Source of the DNA: Actinomyces radicidentis
GTDB lineage: Bacteria; Actinomycetota; Actinomycetes; Actinomycetales; Actinomycetaceae
Assembly (NCBI RefSeq): GCF_001553565.1
Contig: NZ_CP014228.1
Location: 1,488,001-1,552,000, forward strand
Reading direction: 5' to 3'
Length of the DNA: 64,000 nucleotides
Position numbers and translations under genes: made by a program. Positions 46,535 through 55,031 of the stretch are shown in pieces (position 1 is the first letter of the stretch; the number at the start of each line of letters is the position of its first letter). Below the pieces are notes generated by a model. The model ran no database searches and had not been told where the DNA came from. It saw only the letters and a list, made by a program, of their open reading frames with translations.

Positions 46535-47401
46535 ATGCCCCCGTCCCTCCGCGTACCGCGTTCCGGCGCCGTTCCGGCGCCGCTCATCTTCATGGGCTCG
46601 GCACTGTCCCAGTACGTCGGCGCCGGGCTCGCCGTCTCCCTCTTCGCCCTCATGCCGTCGACGACGGTGGCGTGGTGGCGCGTCCTCGTCGGGGCGATCG
46701 TCCTCCTCGCCTGGCGGCGGCCGTGGCGGCGTCCGTGGACCCGCGCGGCGCTGACCTCGGCGGCGCTCTTCGGGATCGCGACGGCGACGATGAACGTCAT
46801 CTTCTACGGCGCCATCGCCCGGCTGCCGCTCGGGACCTCGGTGTCCCTCGAGTTCCTCGGCCCCGTCATCGTCGCCCTCGTGACCGGGCGCGGGTGGCGG
46901 CCCCGCGTCGCCGCGCTGCTCGCGCTCGCGGGCGTCATCTCCATCTCCGGGCTCGGCATCGACGTCGGGGACGCGACCCAGTGCGTCGGACTGTTCTTCG
47001 CCCTCGGCGCGGGAGCCGCGTGGGCGGCCTACATCCTCCTGGGGAGCCGCGTCGCCTCGGCGGGCTCCGGCCTGGACTCGCTCGCCGTCGGCATGGCCTG
47101 CGGCGCCCTCGTCTACGCGCCCCTCGGCATCCCGACGGCGGGCGGCGCCTTCTCCTCGTTCTCCGCGCTCGCGATGGTGGTCGGCGTCGGCGTCCTCTCC
47201 ACGGCGGTCCCGTACGGCCTGGAGCAGGTGGCGCTCAAGCGCCTCAGCGCGGACGCCTTCGCGCTCCTGTCCTCCCTGCTACCGGCCACCTCGCTCCTCA
47301 TCGGCGTCGTCATGCTCCATCAGATGCCCAACGCCGGCGAGCTCGTGGGCCTCGTCCTCATCTCGGCCGCGGTGGCCCTGGCGAGCCTGCGGGGTCGCTG
47401 A
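46535..47401 (+). CDS. EamA/DMT-family transporter, RhtA-like
   Basis: A 288-residue ten-helix drug/metabolite superfamily exporter made of two EamA repeats (about 20-140 and 150-285). The sequences PLGTSVSLEFLGPVIVAL and AVPYGLEQVALKRLSADAFAL resemble RhtA-type homoserine/threonine exporters. Substrate not certain. No Shine-Dalgarno is obvious; a short leader or leaderless start is likely. It faces the gluconate permease across a perfect 13-bp hairpin. Confidence 0.85.
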   Translation: MPPSLRVPRSGAVPAPLIFMGSALSQYVGAGLAVSLFALMPSTTVAWWRVLVGAIVLLAWRRPWRRPWTRAALTSAALFGIATATMNVIFYGAIARLPLGTSVSLEFLGPVIVALVTGRGWRPRVAALLALAGVISISGLGIDVGDATQCVGLFFALGAGAAWAAYILLGSRVASAGSGLDSLAVGMACGALVYAPLGIPTAGGAFSSFSALAMVVGVGVLSTAVPYGLEQVALKRLSADAFALLSSLLPATSLLIGVVMLHQMPNAGELVGLVLISAAVALASLRGR

Positions 47402-47427
47402 GAAGCACTGCAGCACGGACGCGACGA

Positions 47428-47457
47428 CGCCCGGCCGGGAGCGATCCCGGCCGGGCG
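47428..47457. terminator. 13-bp perfect bidirectional hairpin
   Basis: Arms 47428-47440 and 47445-47457 with a GCGA loop followed by TTT, between the convergent EamA and GntP genes. Confidence 0.88.
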
Positions 47458-47479
47458 TTTGCGTGCGGCGCCGTCGTGG

Positions 47480-48877
47480 TCAGAGCACGCCGAGTACGAG
47501 CGCGATGAGGCAGATGACGACCATCGCGGTCACGGACAGGACCGTCTCCATGAGCGACCAGGTCCTGAAGGTCTGCCCGACCGTCATGCCGAAGTACTCC
47601 TTGACGAGCCAGAAGCCGGCGTCGTTGACGTGGGAGAGGAAGACCGAGCCTGCGCCGATCGCGAGGACGAGGAGCGCGGCCTCGGTGGTCGGCATCTGTG
47701 AGGCGAGCGGGGCCATGATCCCGGCCGCGGTGATCGTCGCGACCGTGGCCGAGCCGGTGGCGAGGCGGACGGCGACGGCGACGAGCCAGCCGGCGATGAG
47801 CGCGGGCACGGCCGCCTGCTGGATCCAGGTGGCGATGATGGTCGCGATGCCGGAGTCGACGAGGGTCTGCTTGAAGCCGCCGCCGGCGCCCACGATGAGG
47901 AGGATCCCGGCGATGGGCCCGAGGGAGGCGCCGACGCGCGAGGAGACCTCGGTGCGGGACAGACCCAGGTTGGAGCCGAAGACGACCATCGAGACGAGGA
48001 CCGTCAGGAGCAGCGCGACGATCGGCTGGCCGAGGAAGAGGGCGACGTGCGCGACGGGGCTGCTCGAGTCCTCGCCGACCGAGGTCTCCACGACCGTGCG
48101 CAGGAGCATGAGGACGACCGGGAGGACGACCACGGAGAGCGCGGCGCCGAAGGAGGGTCGCGGGCCCTCGTGCTCGTCGTCGGAGGCGCCGAGGGGCTCG
48201 GGGGCCTCGATCGGCACCCAGCGGGCCATGTAGCGGGCGGCCACGGGGCCGGCGACGACGACGGTCGGGATCGCGACGAGCAGGCCGAGGCCCAGGGTGA
48301 CGCCGAGGTCGGCGCCCAGCGCGTCGATGGCGATGAGCGGCCCGGGGTGCGGCGGCACGAGGCCGTGGAGGGCGGACAGGCCGGCGAGGGCCGGGACGCC
48401 GAGGCGGATGAGCGGCTGGTGGGCGCGGCGGGCCACGATCATGACGACGGGGATGAGGAGGACGATGCCGACCTCGAAGAAGAGCGGGATGCCGACGACG
48501 AAGGCGATGAGGGCCATCGCCCACGGCAGGCGGCGCTCAGTCGTGTGCGCCAGCACCGTGTCGACGATCTGGTCGGCGCCGCCGGAGTCGATGAGGAGGC
48601 GGCCGATGATCGCGCCCAGCGCGATGAGCGTGCCGACGCTGCCGATCGTCGAGCCGAGCCCGTTGGTGAAGGAGGTGAAGGCGTCGGTGAGGGGGATACC
48701 CGCGACGAGCGCGAGGACCGCCGAGCCGAGCGTGAGGGCGAGGAAGGGGTGGGTCTTCCTCCACACGATGAGCACGATGATCGTCGCGATGCCGATGAGG
48801 GCGGCGGCGAGGAGCTGCGCGTGGTTGGAGGAGTGGGCGACCGCGTCCGAGGACGCGAGGGGCAGGAGCAACGTCAT
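47480..48877 (-). CDS. gluconate:proton symporter, GntP family
   Basis: A 465-residue integral membrane permease of the GntP family with about 12-14 helices. Typical motifs are GIPLFFEVGIVLLIPV, LHGLVPPHPGPL and SHVNDAGFWLVKEYFGMT. It is encoded 32 bp downstream of gluconokinase on the same strand, so gluconate import is the best assignment; other sugar acids are possible. The pair would channel gluconate to 6-phosphogluconate and the pentose phosphate pathway. Confidence 0.92.
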   Translation of the reverse strand: MTLLLPLASSDAVAHSSNHAQLLAAALIGIATIIVLIVWRKTHPFLALTLGSAVLALVAGIPLTDAFTSFTNGLGSTIGSVGTLIALGAIIGRLLIDSGGADQIVDTVLAHTTERRLPWAMALIAFVVGIPLFFEVGIVLLIPVVMIVARRAHQPLIRLGVPALAGLSALHGLVPPHPGPLIAIDALGADLGVTLGLGLLVAIPTVVVAGPVAARYMARWVPIEAPEPLGASDDEHEGPRPSFGAALSVVVLPVVLMLLRTVVETSVGEDSSSPVAHVALFLGQPIVALLLTVLVSMVVFGSNLGLSRTEVSSRVGASLGPIAGILLIVGAGGGFKQTLVDSGIATIIATWIQQAAVPALIAGWLVAVAVRLATGSATVATITAAGIMAPLASQMPTTEAALLVLAIGAGSVFLSHVNDAGFWLVKEYFGMTVGQTFRTWSLMETVLSVTAMVVICLIALVLGVL

Positions 48878-48909
48878 TGTCTTCTCCGGGGGTGGGGCAG
48901 GGGCTGGTG

Positions 48910-49443
48910 TCAGGAACGGGAGGGCTCGAGGCCGACGGCCTCGAGGATCGCGGCGAGGGTCTCCTCGGGGGTCGGGCGGGAGACGACGGTGACGCCGTCC
49001 TCGTCGGGCTCGAGGGGCTCGAGGGTGGAGAGCTGGGAGGGCAGGAGCGTCGTCGGCATGAAGTGCCCGGCCCGGTGCGCCATGCGGTTCTCAAGGGTGG
49101 ACTGCTCGGCGACGAGGTGGACGAAGACGACCCGGCCCCTGGCCTCGGCGAGCAGGTCGCGGTAGGAGCGCTTGAGGGCGGAGCAGGTGACGATGGCCGA
49201 CTCGCCGGCCTTGGCGCGCTCGGACATCCAGTCGCGCAGGGAGCGGAGCCACGGCCAGCGGTCCTCGTCCGTGAGCGGGGTGCCGGCGCTCATCTTGTCG
49301 ATGTTGGCCCGGGGGTGGAAGTCGTCGGCCTCGGCGACGGGCCAGCCGAGGACGTCGTGGAGGCGCTCGGCGGCGGTGGTCTTGCCGCAGCCGGCGACGC
49401 CCATGAGGACGAGGTGCTCGGCGGGGGGAAGGGATGCGCTCAT
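48910..49443 (-). CDS. gntK: gluconokinase
   Basis: ATP-dependent phosphorylation of gluconate to 6-phosphogluconate. The 177-residue P-loop kinase of the GntK family has Walker A GVAGCGKTT (15-23), the substrate region EADDFHPRANIDKMSAGTPL (the family's DxxxxHP signature), and TCSALKRSYRDLL. The product feeds the pentose phosphate pathway. It precedes the permease gene and is divergent from a GntR regulator. A TGGTATGACCA operator lies 36 bp upstream of the start. Confidence 0.95.
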   Translation of the reverse strand: MSASLPPAEHLVLMGVAGCGKTTAAERLHDVLGWPVAEADDFHPRANIDKMSAGTPLTDEDRWPWLRSLRDWMSERAKAGESAIVTCSALKRSYRDLLAEARGRVVFVHLVAEQSTLENRMAHRAGHFMPTTLLPSQLSTLEPLEPDEDGVTVVSRPTPEETLAAILEAVGLEPSRS

Positions 49444-49478
49444 GGTCGGCGGCTCCTCCGGTGACGACGTTGTCGAAT

Positions 49479-49489
49479 TGGTATGACCA
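49479..49489. promoter_or_regulatory. GntR-type operator TGGTATGACCA
   Basis: An 11-bp palindrome of the form TGGTnnnACCA, the half-site pattern known for FadR-subfamily regulators. It sits between gntK and the divergent GntR gene, near the gntK start. TAGGAT at 49629-49634 may be the regulator's own -10 box. Confidence 0.6.
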
Positions 49490-49668
49490 TAACACCGCTG
49501 ACGTGCGATGTAACCGGGGGGCGGCGCGTGGTGGAGGGCGCCGCCGCCCGCCTCGAGCCTGGGGCTCAGACGAGGCTCCGCCCCGTCACGGACGTGCCCG
49601 TCGGACCCGGTCGGAGGACGTCGGCGGCTAGGATCCAGCCGACCCCGTCCCCGTCCCGGAGCACCGCG

Positions 49669-50382
49669 ATGCCAGCCACCGACCGCAGCGCCGAGGTCCT
49701 CGACGCCCTCGGTCGCGCCGTCGTCGGCGGAGCGCTCGCGGAGGGCGCCGCCATCACCCTGGAGTCCATCCAGGCCGAGCACGGCGTCTCGCGCTCCGTC
49801 GCCCGAGACTGCGTCAAGACCCTCGAGTCCCTCGGGCTCGTCGTGCCCCGGCGCCGGGTCGGCGTCGTCGTCCGCCCCCGCGACCAGTGGCAGGCGCTCG
49901 CCCCGCAGGTCATCCGCTGGCAGCTCGACGTCGACCCACGCGGCCCCAAGCTCGGGGCGCTCACCGAGCTGCGCGCCGCCGTCGAGCCGGTCGCCGCCGC
50001 CTCCGCCGCCCGCCGCGCCACCGAGGATCAGCGCTCGCGCCTCCTCGCCCTCGCCGCCGCGATCCACGAGCAGGGCTCGCACGGCGGCGTCTCCACCTAC
50101 CTCGAGGCGGACACCGAGTTCCACCGCCTCATCCTGAGTGCCTCGCAGAACGACGCCTTCGCCGCCCTCACCGGCGTCATGACGGAGGTCCTGCGGGGCC
50201 GCGCCCGCCTCGGCGGCGACATCGACATCCCCAAGGCCGAGGCCCTCGAGCTCCACGAGCGGGTCGCCCGCGCCATCGCCGAGGGGGACGCCGAGGACGC
50301 CGAGGAGGCCATGCGCGCCCTCGTCTCCGAGGTGCGCCGCCTCCTCCTCGACCGCGGCCTGCGTGGCTACGCCCGCTCCTGA
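49669..50382 (+). CDS. FadR-subfamily GntR regulator of gluconate genes
   Basis: A 237-residue protein: winged helix (about 8-72; SIQAEHGVSRSVARDCVKTL) and FCD ligand domain (about 95-225) with the conserved FHRLILSASQND segment. Its position, divergent from gntK and the permease with a palindromic operator between, makes it the probable gluconate-responsive repressor. The ATG at 49669 is preceded by CCGGAGC. It is not closely similar to the GntR protein at 18177, which has a different HTH. Confidence 0.87.
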   Translation: MPATDRSAEVLDALGRAVVGGALAEGAAITLESIQAEHGVSRSVARDCVKTLESLGLVVPRRRVGVVVRPRDQWQALAPQVIRWQLDVDPRGPKLGALTELRAAVEPVAAASAARRATEDQRSRLLALAAAIHEQGSHGGVSTYLEADTEFHRLILSASQNDAFAALTGVMTEVLRGRARLGGDIDIPKAEALELHERVARAIAEGDAEDAEEAMRALVSEVRRLLLDRGLRGYARS

Positions 50383-50642
50383 GCGGGCCGACGCCGCTAG
50401 ACGCGCCTCACACAACCGCCCGCGGCGCGCGAGGGCTTCGTCATGGCGGGGGAGAGGCGCGCCTGGAAGACTCGGCCACCGGCCCGGCGACCCGCCGCGG
50501 CCCGGCTGGTGCCACGGCTCCGGCGCGCGCCCCTGACGGCGGCGGCGCCGTCGAGCCCTGAACGCCGGCACCCCGTCGCACCGTCGCGCGCCACCCGGCC
50601 TGCGCCGTCGTGCGCGCGGTGCCAACTCAGAACAGGACCCCC

Positions 50643-52088
50643 GTGCCCAACCGCACCCACACCGCGCCCCGCGCCCCCTTCGCCTCCTCGAACGTCCCCG
50701 CCGGCGGCGAGGCCACCTTCGCCTCCCTCGGCGTCGACGCCGACCTCGTCGCCGACCTCGACTCCCGCGGCTTCACCCGCCCCTTCCCCATCCAGACCGC
50801 GACGCTCCCGGACACCCTCTCCGGCCGCGACGTGCTCGGCCGCGGCCGGACCGGCTCCGGCAAGACCCTCGCCTTCGCCCTCCCGCTCGTCCAGCGCCTC
50901 GCGGCCGAGGACATGGCCGACCCGGGCCGCCCCATCGGCCTCGTCCTCGCCCCCACCCGCGAGCTCGCCATCCAGATCGCCGACACCATCAAGCCGCTCG
51001 CCGACGCCGCCGAGCTCACCGTCACCACCATCTTCGGCGGCGTCTCCCAGAAGCCCCAGGAGAAGGCCATGGCCAAGGGCGTCGACATCGTCGTCGCCTG
51101 CCCCGGCCGTCTCCTCGACCTCATGGGGCAGGGGATCGTCCACCTCGACGACGTCTCCATCACCGTCCTCGACGAGGCCGACCACATGGCCGACCTCGGC
51201 TTCCTCCCCAACGTCCGCCGCATCATGCGCGCCACCCCCGCCAAGGGACAGCGCATGCTCTTCAGCGCGACCCTGGACAACGGCGTCGACAAGATCGTCG
51301 ACGAGTTCCTCCGCGACCCGCTCCACCACTCCGTCGACCCGGCCTCCTCCCCGGTGCGCGACATGGACCACCGCGTCTGGCTCCTCGCCGACAAGACCGC
51401 CAAGGACGGCGTCGTCCTCCGGCTGGCCTCCGGCACCGGCCAGCGCATCCTCTTCACGCGCACGAAGCACCTCGCCCGCCGCCTCGCCCGCAAGCTCGTC
51501 CAGCACGGCATCCCCGCCGTCGAGCTCCAGGGCAACATGAGCCAGAACGCGCGCGAGCGCGCCATGCACGCCTTCTCCTCGGGCGAGGCCCACGTCATGG
51601 TCGCCACCGACATCGCCGCCCGCGGCATCGACGTCTCCGGCGTCGAGCTCGTCGTCCACGTCGACCCGCCGGCCGAGCACAAGGCCTACCTGCACCGCTC
51701 CGGCCGCACCGCGCGCGCCGGTGCCGCCGGCACCGTCGTCACCCTGGTCCTGCCCGAGCAGAAGCACGACGTCCAGGTGCTGCTCAAGAAGGCGAGGATC
51801 AAGGCCGACATCGAGCGGATCCGTCCCGACGACGCCGCGGTGGCCGAGCTCGTCGGGGAGATCGCGCCCGTCGTGGCCGCCGAGGACATGCCCGAGGGCG
51901 TCGCCGTCAAGGGCGGCACCGCGGCGACCCGCGGCGGCTCCGGCAGTGGCTCGAAGGGCGGTTCGGGCCGCTCCGGGCGGGGACGCTCCGGCCGCTCCGG
52001 GCGCGGGCGCTCGGGAGGCGGCGGCCGTGGTGGTCACGGCGGACGCGACGGACGCTCCGGCTCGGGGCGTTCCGGCGCCGCCCGCTGA
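50643..52088 (+). CDS. DEAD-box RNA helicase with Gly/Arg/Ser-rich tail
   Basis: A 481-residue ATP-dependent RNA helicase. Motifs in order are GRTGSGKT (Walker A), PTRELA, DEAD (VLDEADHMADLGF), SAT, then in the second RecA domain VATDIAARGIDV and HRSGRTARAG. The C-terminal tail of about 65 residues is rich in Gly, Ser and Arg (GGRGGHGGRDGRS), an RGG-like RNA-binding tail as in cold-induced helicases. The GTG at 50643 follows AGGA; a GTG at 50610 would add eleven residues. An rRNA-processing or cold-adaptation role is typical but not proven. Confidence 0.93.
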   Translation: MPNRTHTAPRAPFASSNVPAGGEATFASLGVDADLVADLDSRGFTRPFPIQTATLPDTLSGRDVLGRGRTGSGKTLAFALPLVQRLAAEDMADPGRPIGLVLAPTRELAIQIADTIKPLADAAELTVTTIFGGVSQKPQEKAMAKGVDIVVACPGRLLDLMGQGIVHLDDVSITVLDEADHMADLGFLPNVRRIMRATPAKGQRMLFSATLDNGVDKIVDEFLRDPLHHSVDPASSPVRDMDHRVWLLADKTAKDGVVLRLASGTGQRILFTRTKHLARRLARKLVQHGIPAVELQGNMSQNARERAMHAFSSGEAHVMVATDIAARGIDVSGVELVVHVDPPAEHKAYLHRSGRTARAGAAGTVVTLVLPEQKHDVQVLLKKARIKADIERIRPDDAAVAELVGEIAPVVAAEDMPEGVAVKGGTAATRGGSGSGSKGGSGRSGRGRSGRSGRGRSGGGGRGGHGGRDGRSGSGRSGAAR

Positions 52089-52195
52089 GCGGAGCTGTCT
52101 CCGCCTCGACCGCGAACCGGTGGCGCCGAGCCCGCACGGGCCGTCGAACCGGGGCCGACCCGCCCGAGTGTCTTAGACCTTTCGACCCACGGAAA

Positions 52196-52211
52196 ACGGC
52201 GTTCTCGCCGT
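52196..52211 (+). terminator. small hairpin after the helicase gene
   Basis: ACGGCG-TTCT-CGCCGT followed by GCTTTCG. Immediately beyond is a second dyad, TTCGTAGG (52215-52222) with CCTACGAA (52244-52251), next to which the IS256 element has inserted. Confidence 0.5.
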
Positions 52212-52251
52212 GCTTTCGTAGGTCAGAACTCATATCGATTCGGCCTACGAA

Positions 52252-53642
52252 GGTCAAGTCCCTTGTTGTGGTGTTCTTTCAGGCGGTCAGGGGCAGGGGT
52301 TGGGTGTCGTTGGTGAGGGTGTGGGTGAGTCGTTGCATGGAGGTCTGGGACAGGTAGCGGCGTTCGCCGTACTGCCACTGCTCGTGCTGCTCGAGCAGGA
52401 CGGCGCCGATGAGGCGGGTCACGGAGTCTGGGTTGGGGAAGACCTGGACGACGTCGGCGCGGCGCTTGATCTCGGCGTTGACGCGTTCGATGGGGTTGTT
52501 GGACCAGATCTTCTTCCAGTGCTCGGTGGGGAAGGCGGCGAACGCGGTCAGGTCAGCCTCGGCGGCCTCGAGCATGTCGGCGATGTCCGGGAAGGTGCCT
52601 CTCAGGGAGTCGGTGACCTGGTGGTAGGTGGCGCGCACGGCCTGGGGGCTGGTCTGGGCGAACACCGTGGAGATGAGGGCGTTGACGGGCTTGGAGCGTG
52701 CTGATCCCAGGCGGGAGGTGATGTTGCGGGCGAAGTGCACGCGGCAGCGCTGCCAGGCCGCGCCGGGCAGGATCGCCTTGACGGCGGCCTTCAGGCCGGC
52801 GTGGGAGTCGGACACGACCAAGGCGACACCCTCGGGCCGGGAGGGCCCGCACACGGCCAGGCCCCGCTCGCGCAGGGAGCGCAGGAAGCTGGTCCAGAAG
52901 TCGGTGGACTCGCTGTCGCCCACGGCCATGCCCAGGATCTCGCGGCGCCCGGCGGCGGAGACCCCTACCGCGACGACGGTGGCCTGGGAGACGACGCGGT
53001 GTCCGACGCGCACGTCGAGGTAGGTGGCGTCCAGGTAGAGGTAGGGGAACCAGGTGTGGTCCAGAGGCCGGTTCAGGAAGGCACCGACCGTCTGGTCGAT
53101 GTCGGCGCAGATCCGCGAGACCTGGGACTTGGAGATGCCGGACTCGCAGCCCAGGGCCTTGACCAGGTCATCGACCTTGCGGGTGGAGACCCCCTCGACC
53201 CAGGCGGTGGCGATCACCGCGTACAGGGCCTTGTCGACCCTCCTGCGCGGGGACAGCAGGGACGGGAAGAAGGAACCCCGGCGCAGCTTGGGGATGGCCA
53301 GGTCGACCTCCCCGGCAGTGGTCGCCACCGTCTTGGAGCGCGTCCCATTGCGGCGCGTGATGCGATCCGGGGTGCGCTCGTAGCGGGAGGCGCCGATCAC
53401 CGCTTCGGCTTCGGCGTCGATGAGGTCCTGCAGTCCGGCGGCCAGCAGACGGCGGAACATCTCGTCGCGTGAGGCCTCAGGGTCGGCCAGGAGTTCCCCG
53501 ATCAAGACGGACAAGGCAGACTGATGGTGGGTCATCGCGGGTCCCTTCAGATGGTTCTTGGCGGAATCACACCCGCGATGACCCCCAGCCACCTCGACCA
53601 GCGGCCCCCGCGGGAATTGCCACCACGCTAAGGGACACACCC
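52252..53642 (-). mobile_element. IS256-family insertion sequence, apparently complete
   Basis: About 1.39 kb with a full-length transposase. The imperfect terminal inverted repeats share GTCCCTT and GTGGTG (left from 52258, right ending about 53636 on the other strand). CCTACGAA occurs directly outside each end (52244-52251 and 53643-53650), an 8-bp direct repeat that fits the target duplication of this family. Its codon use and GC content match the chromosome. Confidence 0.85.
52279..53535 (-). CDS. IS256-family transposase
   Basis: A 418-residue DDE transposase. Recognised by RRNGTRSKTVATTAGEVDL, the VEGVSTRKVDDLVKALG segment, YLYLDATYLDVR (first catalytic Asp), VVSDSHAGLKAAV (second Asp) and WSNNPIERVNAEIKRR (catalytic Glu). 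The ATG at 53535 follows GGGACC; longer versions read through the terminal repeat. No frameshift or internal stop, so the element may be active. Within the element, the right-hand non-coding part of about 100 bp precedes the start. Confidence 0.95.
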   Translation of the reverse strand: MTHHQSALSVLIGELLADPEASRDEMFRRLLAAGLQDLIDAEAEAVIGASRYERTPDRITRRNGTRSKTVATTAGEVDLAIPKLRRGSFFPSLLSPRRRVDKALYAVIATAWVEGVSTRKVDDLVKALGCESGISKSQVSRICADIDQTVGAFLNRPLDHTWFPYLYLDATYLDVRVGHRVVSQATVVAVGVSAAGRREILGMAVGDSESTDFWTSFLRSLRERGLAVCGPSRPEGVALVVSDSHAGLKAAVKAILPGAAWQRCRVHFARNITSRLGSARSKPVNALISTVFAQTSPQAVRATYHQVTDSLRGTFPDIADMLEAAEADLTAFAAFPTEHWKKIWSNNPIERVNAEIKRRADVVQVFPNPDSVTRLIGAVLLEQHEQWQYGERRYLSQTSMQRLTHTLTNDTQPLPLTA

Positions 53643-53748
53643 CCTACGAATCGCGCTTGATCCATGCCTCTTGTAAAATAGGGGCCGGCGATCGGCTCCG
53701 CACCGGTCGCCGGCGCGATCGTCGGCACGCCCCGCCGACGGCGTTCCC

Positions 53749-53754
53749 TAGACT
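53749..53754 (+). promoter_or_regulatory. -10 box of the GlsB gene
   Basis: TAGACT, about 16 bases before the ATG and just ahead of AAGGAG. A second AT-rich TAAAAT at 53674-53679 near the IS end may be another -10 box. Confidence 0.4.
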
Positions 53755-53769
53755 CAGCAAGGAGTTCCC

Positions 53770-54030
53770 ATGATCGGTCAGATCATCGGCATGATCATCG
53801 TCGGCGCCATCATCGGCGCCCTGGCCCGCCTCTTCCTCAAGGGCGACCAGAACCTCTCGATCCTGTGGACCATCATCCTCGGCGCCCTCGGCGCCGCCGC
53901 CGGTGCCTGGATCGCAGGCCTCTTCGGCGTCGCGTCCACCAACGGCGTCGACTGGATCCGCTGGATCCTCTCGGTCATCTGCGCCATGGTCTTCATCTCG
54001 GTCTTCATCGGTGTCACTCGCCGTAAGTGA
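53770..54030 (+). CDS. GlsB/YeaQ/YmgE family stress-response membrane protein
   Basis: An 86-residue transglycosylase-associated-protein family member with three hydrophobic segments (IIGMIIVGAIIGALARLF; TIILGALGAAAGAWIAGLF; WILSVICAMVFISVFIGV). Small glycine-rich membrane proteins of this family are induced by stress; the molecular role is unclear. AAGGAG lies seven bases before the ATG. The IS256 insertion ends 127 bp upstream and may have altered its regulation. A perfect 28-bp hairpin follows the stop. Confidence 0.9.
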   Translation: MIGQIIGMIIVGAIIGALARLFLKGDQNLSILWTIILGALGAAAGAWIAGLFGVASTNGVDWIRWILSVICAMVFISVFIGVTRRK

Positions 54031-54055
54031 CCGCATCCGGTCCCGGACGCACCGG

Positions 54056-54115
54056 GGCGGGAACGACGACGCGGGCCCCGTCCACGAGGACGGGGCCCGC
54101 GTCGTCGTTCCCGCC
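54056..54115. terminator. perfect 28-bp hairpin
   Basis: Arms 54056-54083 and 54088-54115 pair at every position around ACGA, between GlsB and the convergent tRNA-Lys. The longest perfect hairpin in the window. Confidence 0.92.
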
Positions 54116-54120
54116 ACCAG

Positions 54121-54194
54121 TACCCCCTGTGGGGCTCGAACCCACGACCATCGGATTAAAAGTCCGCTGCTCTGACCAGCTGAGCTAAGGAGGC
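54121..54194 (-). tRNA. tRNA-Lys (TTT)
   Basis: A 74-nt cloverleaf on the minus strand, GGACTTTTAATCC in the anticodon arm (TTT), T-arm GTGGG-TTCGAGC-CCCAC, acceptor GCCTCCT/AGGGGGT with a G-U first pair. No encoded CCA. No integrase gene or duplicated 3' end is seen beside it. Confidence 0.97.
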
Positions 54195-54270
54195 CCGCGC
54201 GGCCCGACCGAGACGGTCCCCGCGCAGCCCGAAGCATATCCGCCCGACGTCCTCGTCCCCGCGTCTCGCG

Positions 54271-54276
54271 TAGCCT
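54271..54276 (+). promoter_or_regulatory. -10 box for leaderless P-loop protein mRNA
   Basis: TAGCCT ends seven bases before the ATG at 54284. Confidence 0.5.
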
Positions 54277-54283
54277 CGCCCCC

Positions 54284-54859
54284 ATGCCCCGCGCCACCCG
54301 CAGCCAGCTCCTCACCGCCCGCAGGATCGCCGTCCTCGGAGTGACCGGCTCCGGGAAGTCCACCGCGGTGCGCGAGCTCGCCGAGGCGGTCGGAGGGCTC
54401 GCCGTGGACGCGGACAACGACATCCGCTGGGCCGACGCCGCCGTCCACGGCGCCTGGGCCATCCGCCCCGACGACGAGCAGCGCGCCATCGCCGCCGAGC
54501 TCGCCGCGGGGGAGACGTGGGTCGTCGCAGCCGTCCCCGAGATCGGCGAGGACGTGATCGTCCCGCGGCTCGACCTCACCGTCACCCTCGACTACCCGCC
54601 CGCGCTCACGCTCGCCCGCCTCCTGCGCCGCACCGCCCGCCGGATCGTCACCGGCGAGCGCATCTGCAACGGCAACCGGGAGACCCTCGCCGAGGCCCTC
54701 GGCCCCGACTCCATCCTGCGCTGGTGGGCCCGGACCGTGCGCGGGAAGCACGCCTCAGCGCTGGCCCGCGAGTCGGCGCGCGACGGCGTCCCCGAGCTCC
54801 GCCTCACCGACCCCCGCCAGCTCGACCGCGTCCTCGAGACGCTCCGCGGCGAACGCTGA
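54284..54859 (+). CDS. small P-loop nucleoside/nucleotide kinase-like protein
   Basis: A 191-residue soluble ATPase/kinase fold resembling the 'topology modulation protein'/adenylate-kinase-like group: Walker A GVTGSGKST (19-27), VDADNDIRWAD (substrate side, about 37-47), and LDYPPALTLARLLRRTARRI, an arginine-rich lid-like helix. The substrate is unknown. TAGCCT lies seven bases before the ATG, so the transcript is probably leaderless. It is divergent from tRNA-Lys and followed 172 bp later by an unrelated hypothetical gene. Confidence 0.75.
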   Translation: MPRATRSQLLTARRIAVLGVTGSGKSTAVRELAEAVGGLAVDADNDIRWADAAVHGAWAIRPDDEQRAIAAELAAGETWVVAAVPEIGEDVIVPRLDLTVTLDYPPALTLARLLRRTARRIVTGERICNGNRETLAEALGPDSILRWWARTVRGKHASALARESARDGVPELRLTDPRQLDRVLETLRGER

Positions 54860-55031
54860 GAGCCGGAGCTGATGGCTGACGGCGGACGCTCTCGACGCGG
54901 CCCCGGGTTGCTCCACGGGCTCGGTCCCCGGCCGCTGCACGGGGCTCGGCCACGAGTGAAGCGGCGTCCGCGCCCGTCCCGCCCCGGGGGACAATGACGC
55001 CAGCCAGCGCCCCGACGCCCCAGGAGGCACC

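Noticed and set aside
54121-54194. Integrated element at tRNA-Lys
   Set aside because: No integrase, and no repeat of the tRNA 3' end was found downstream.
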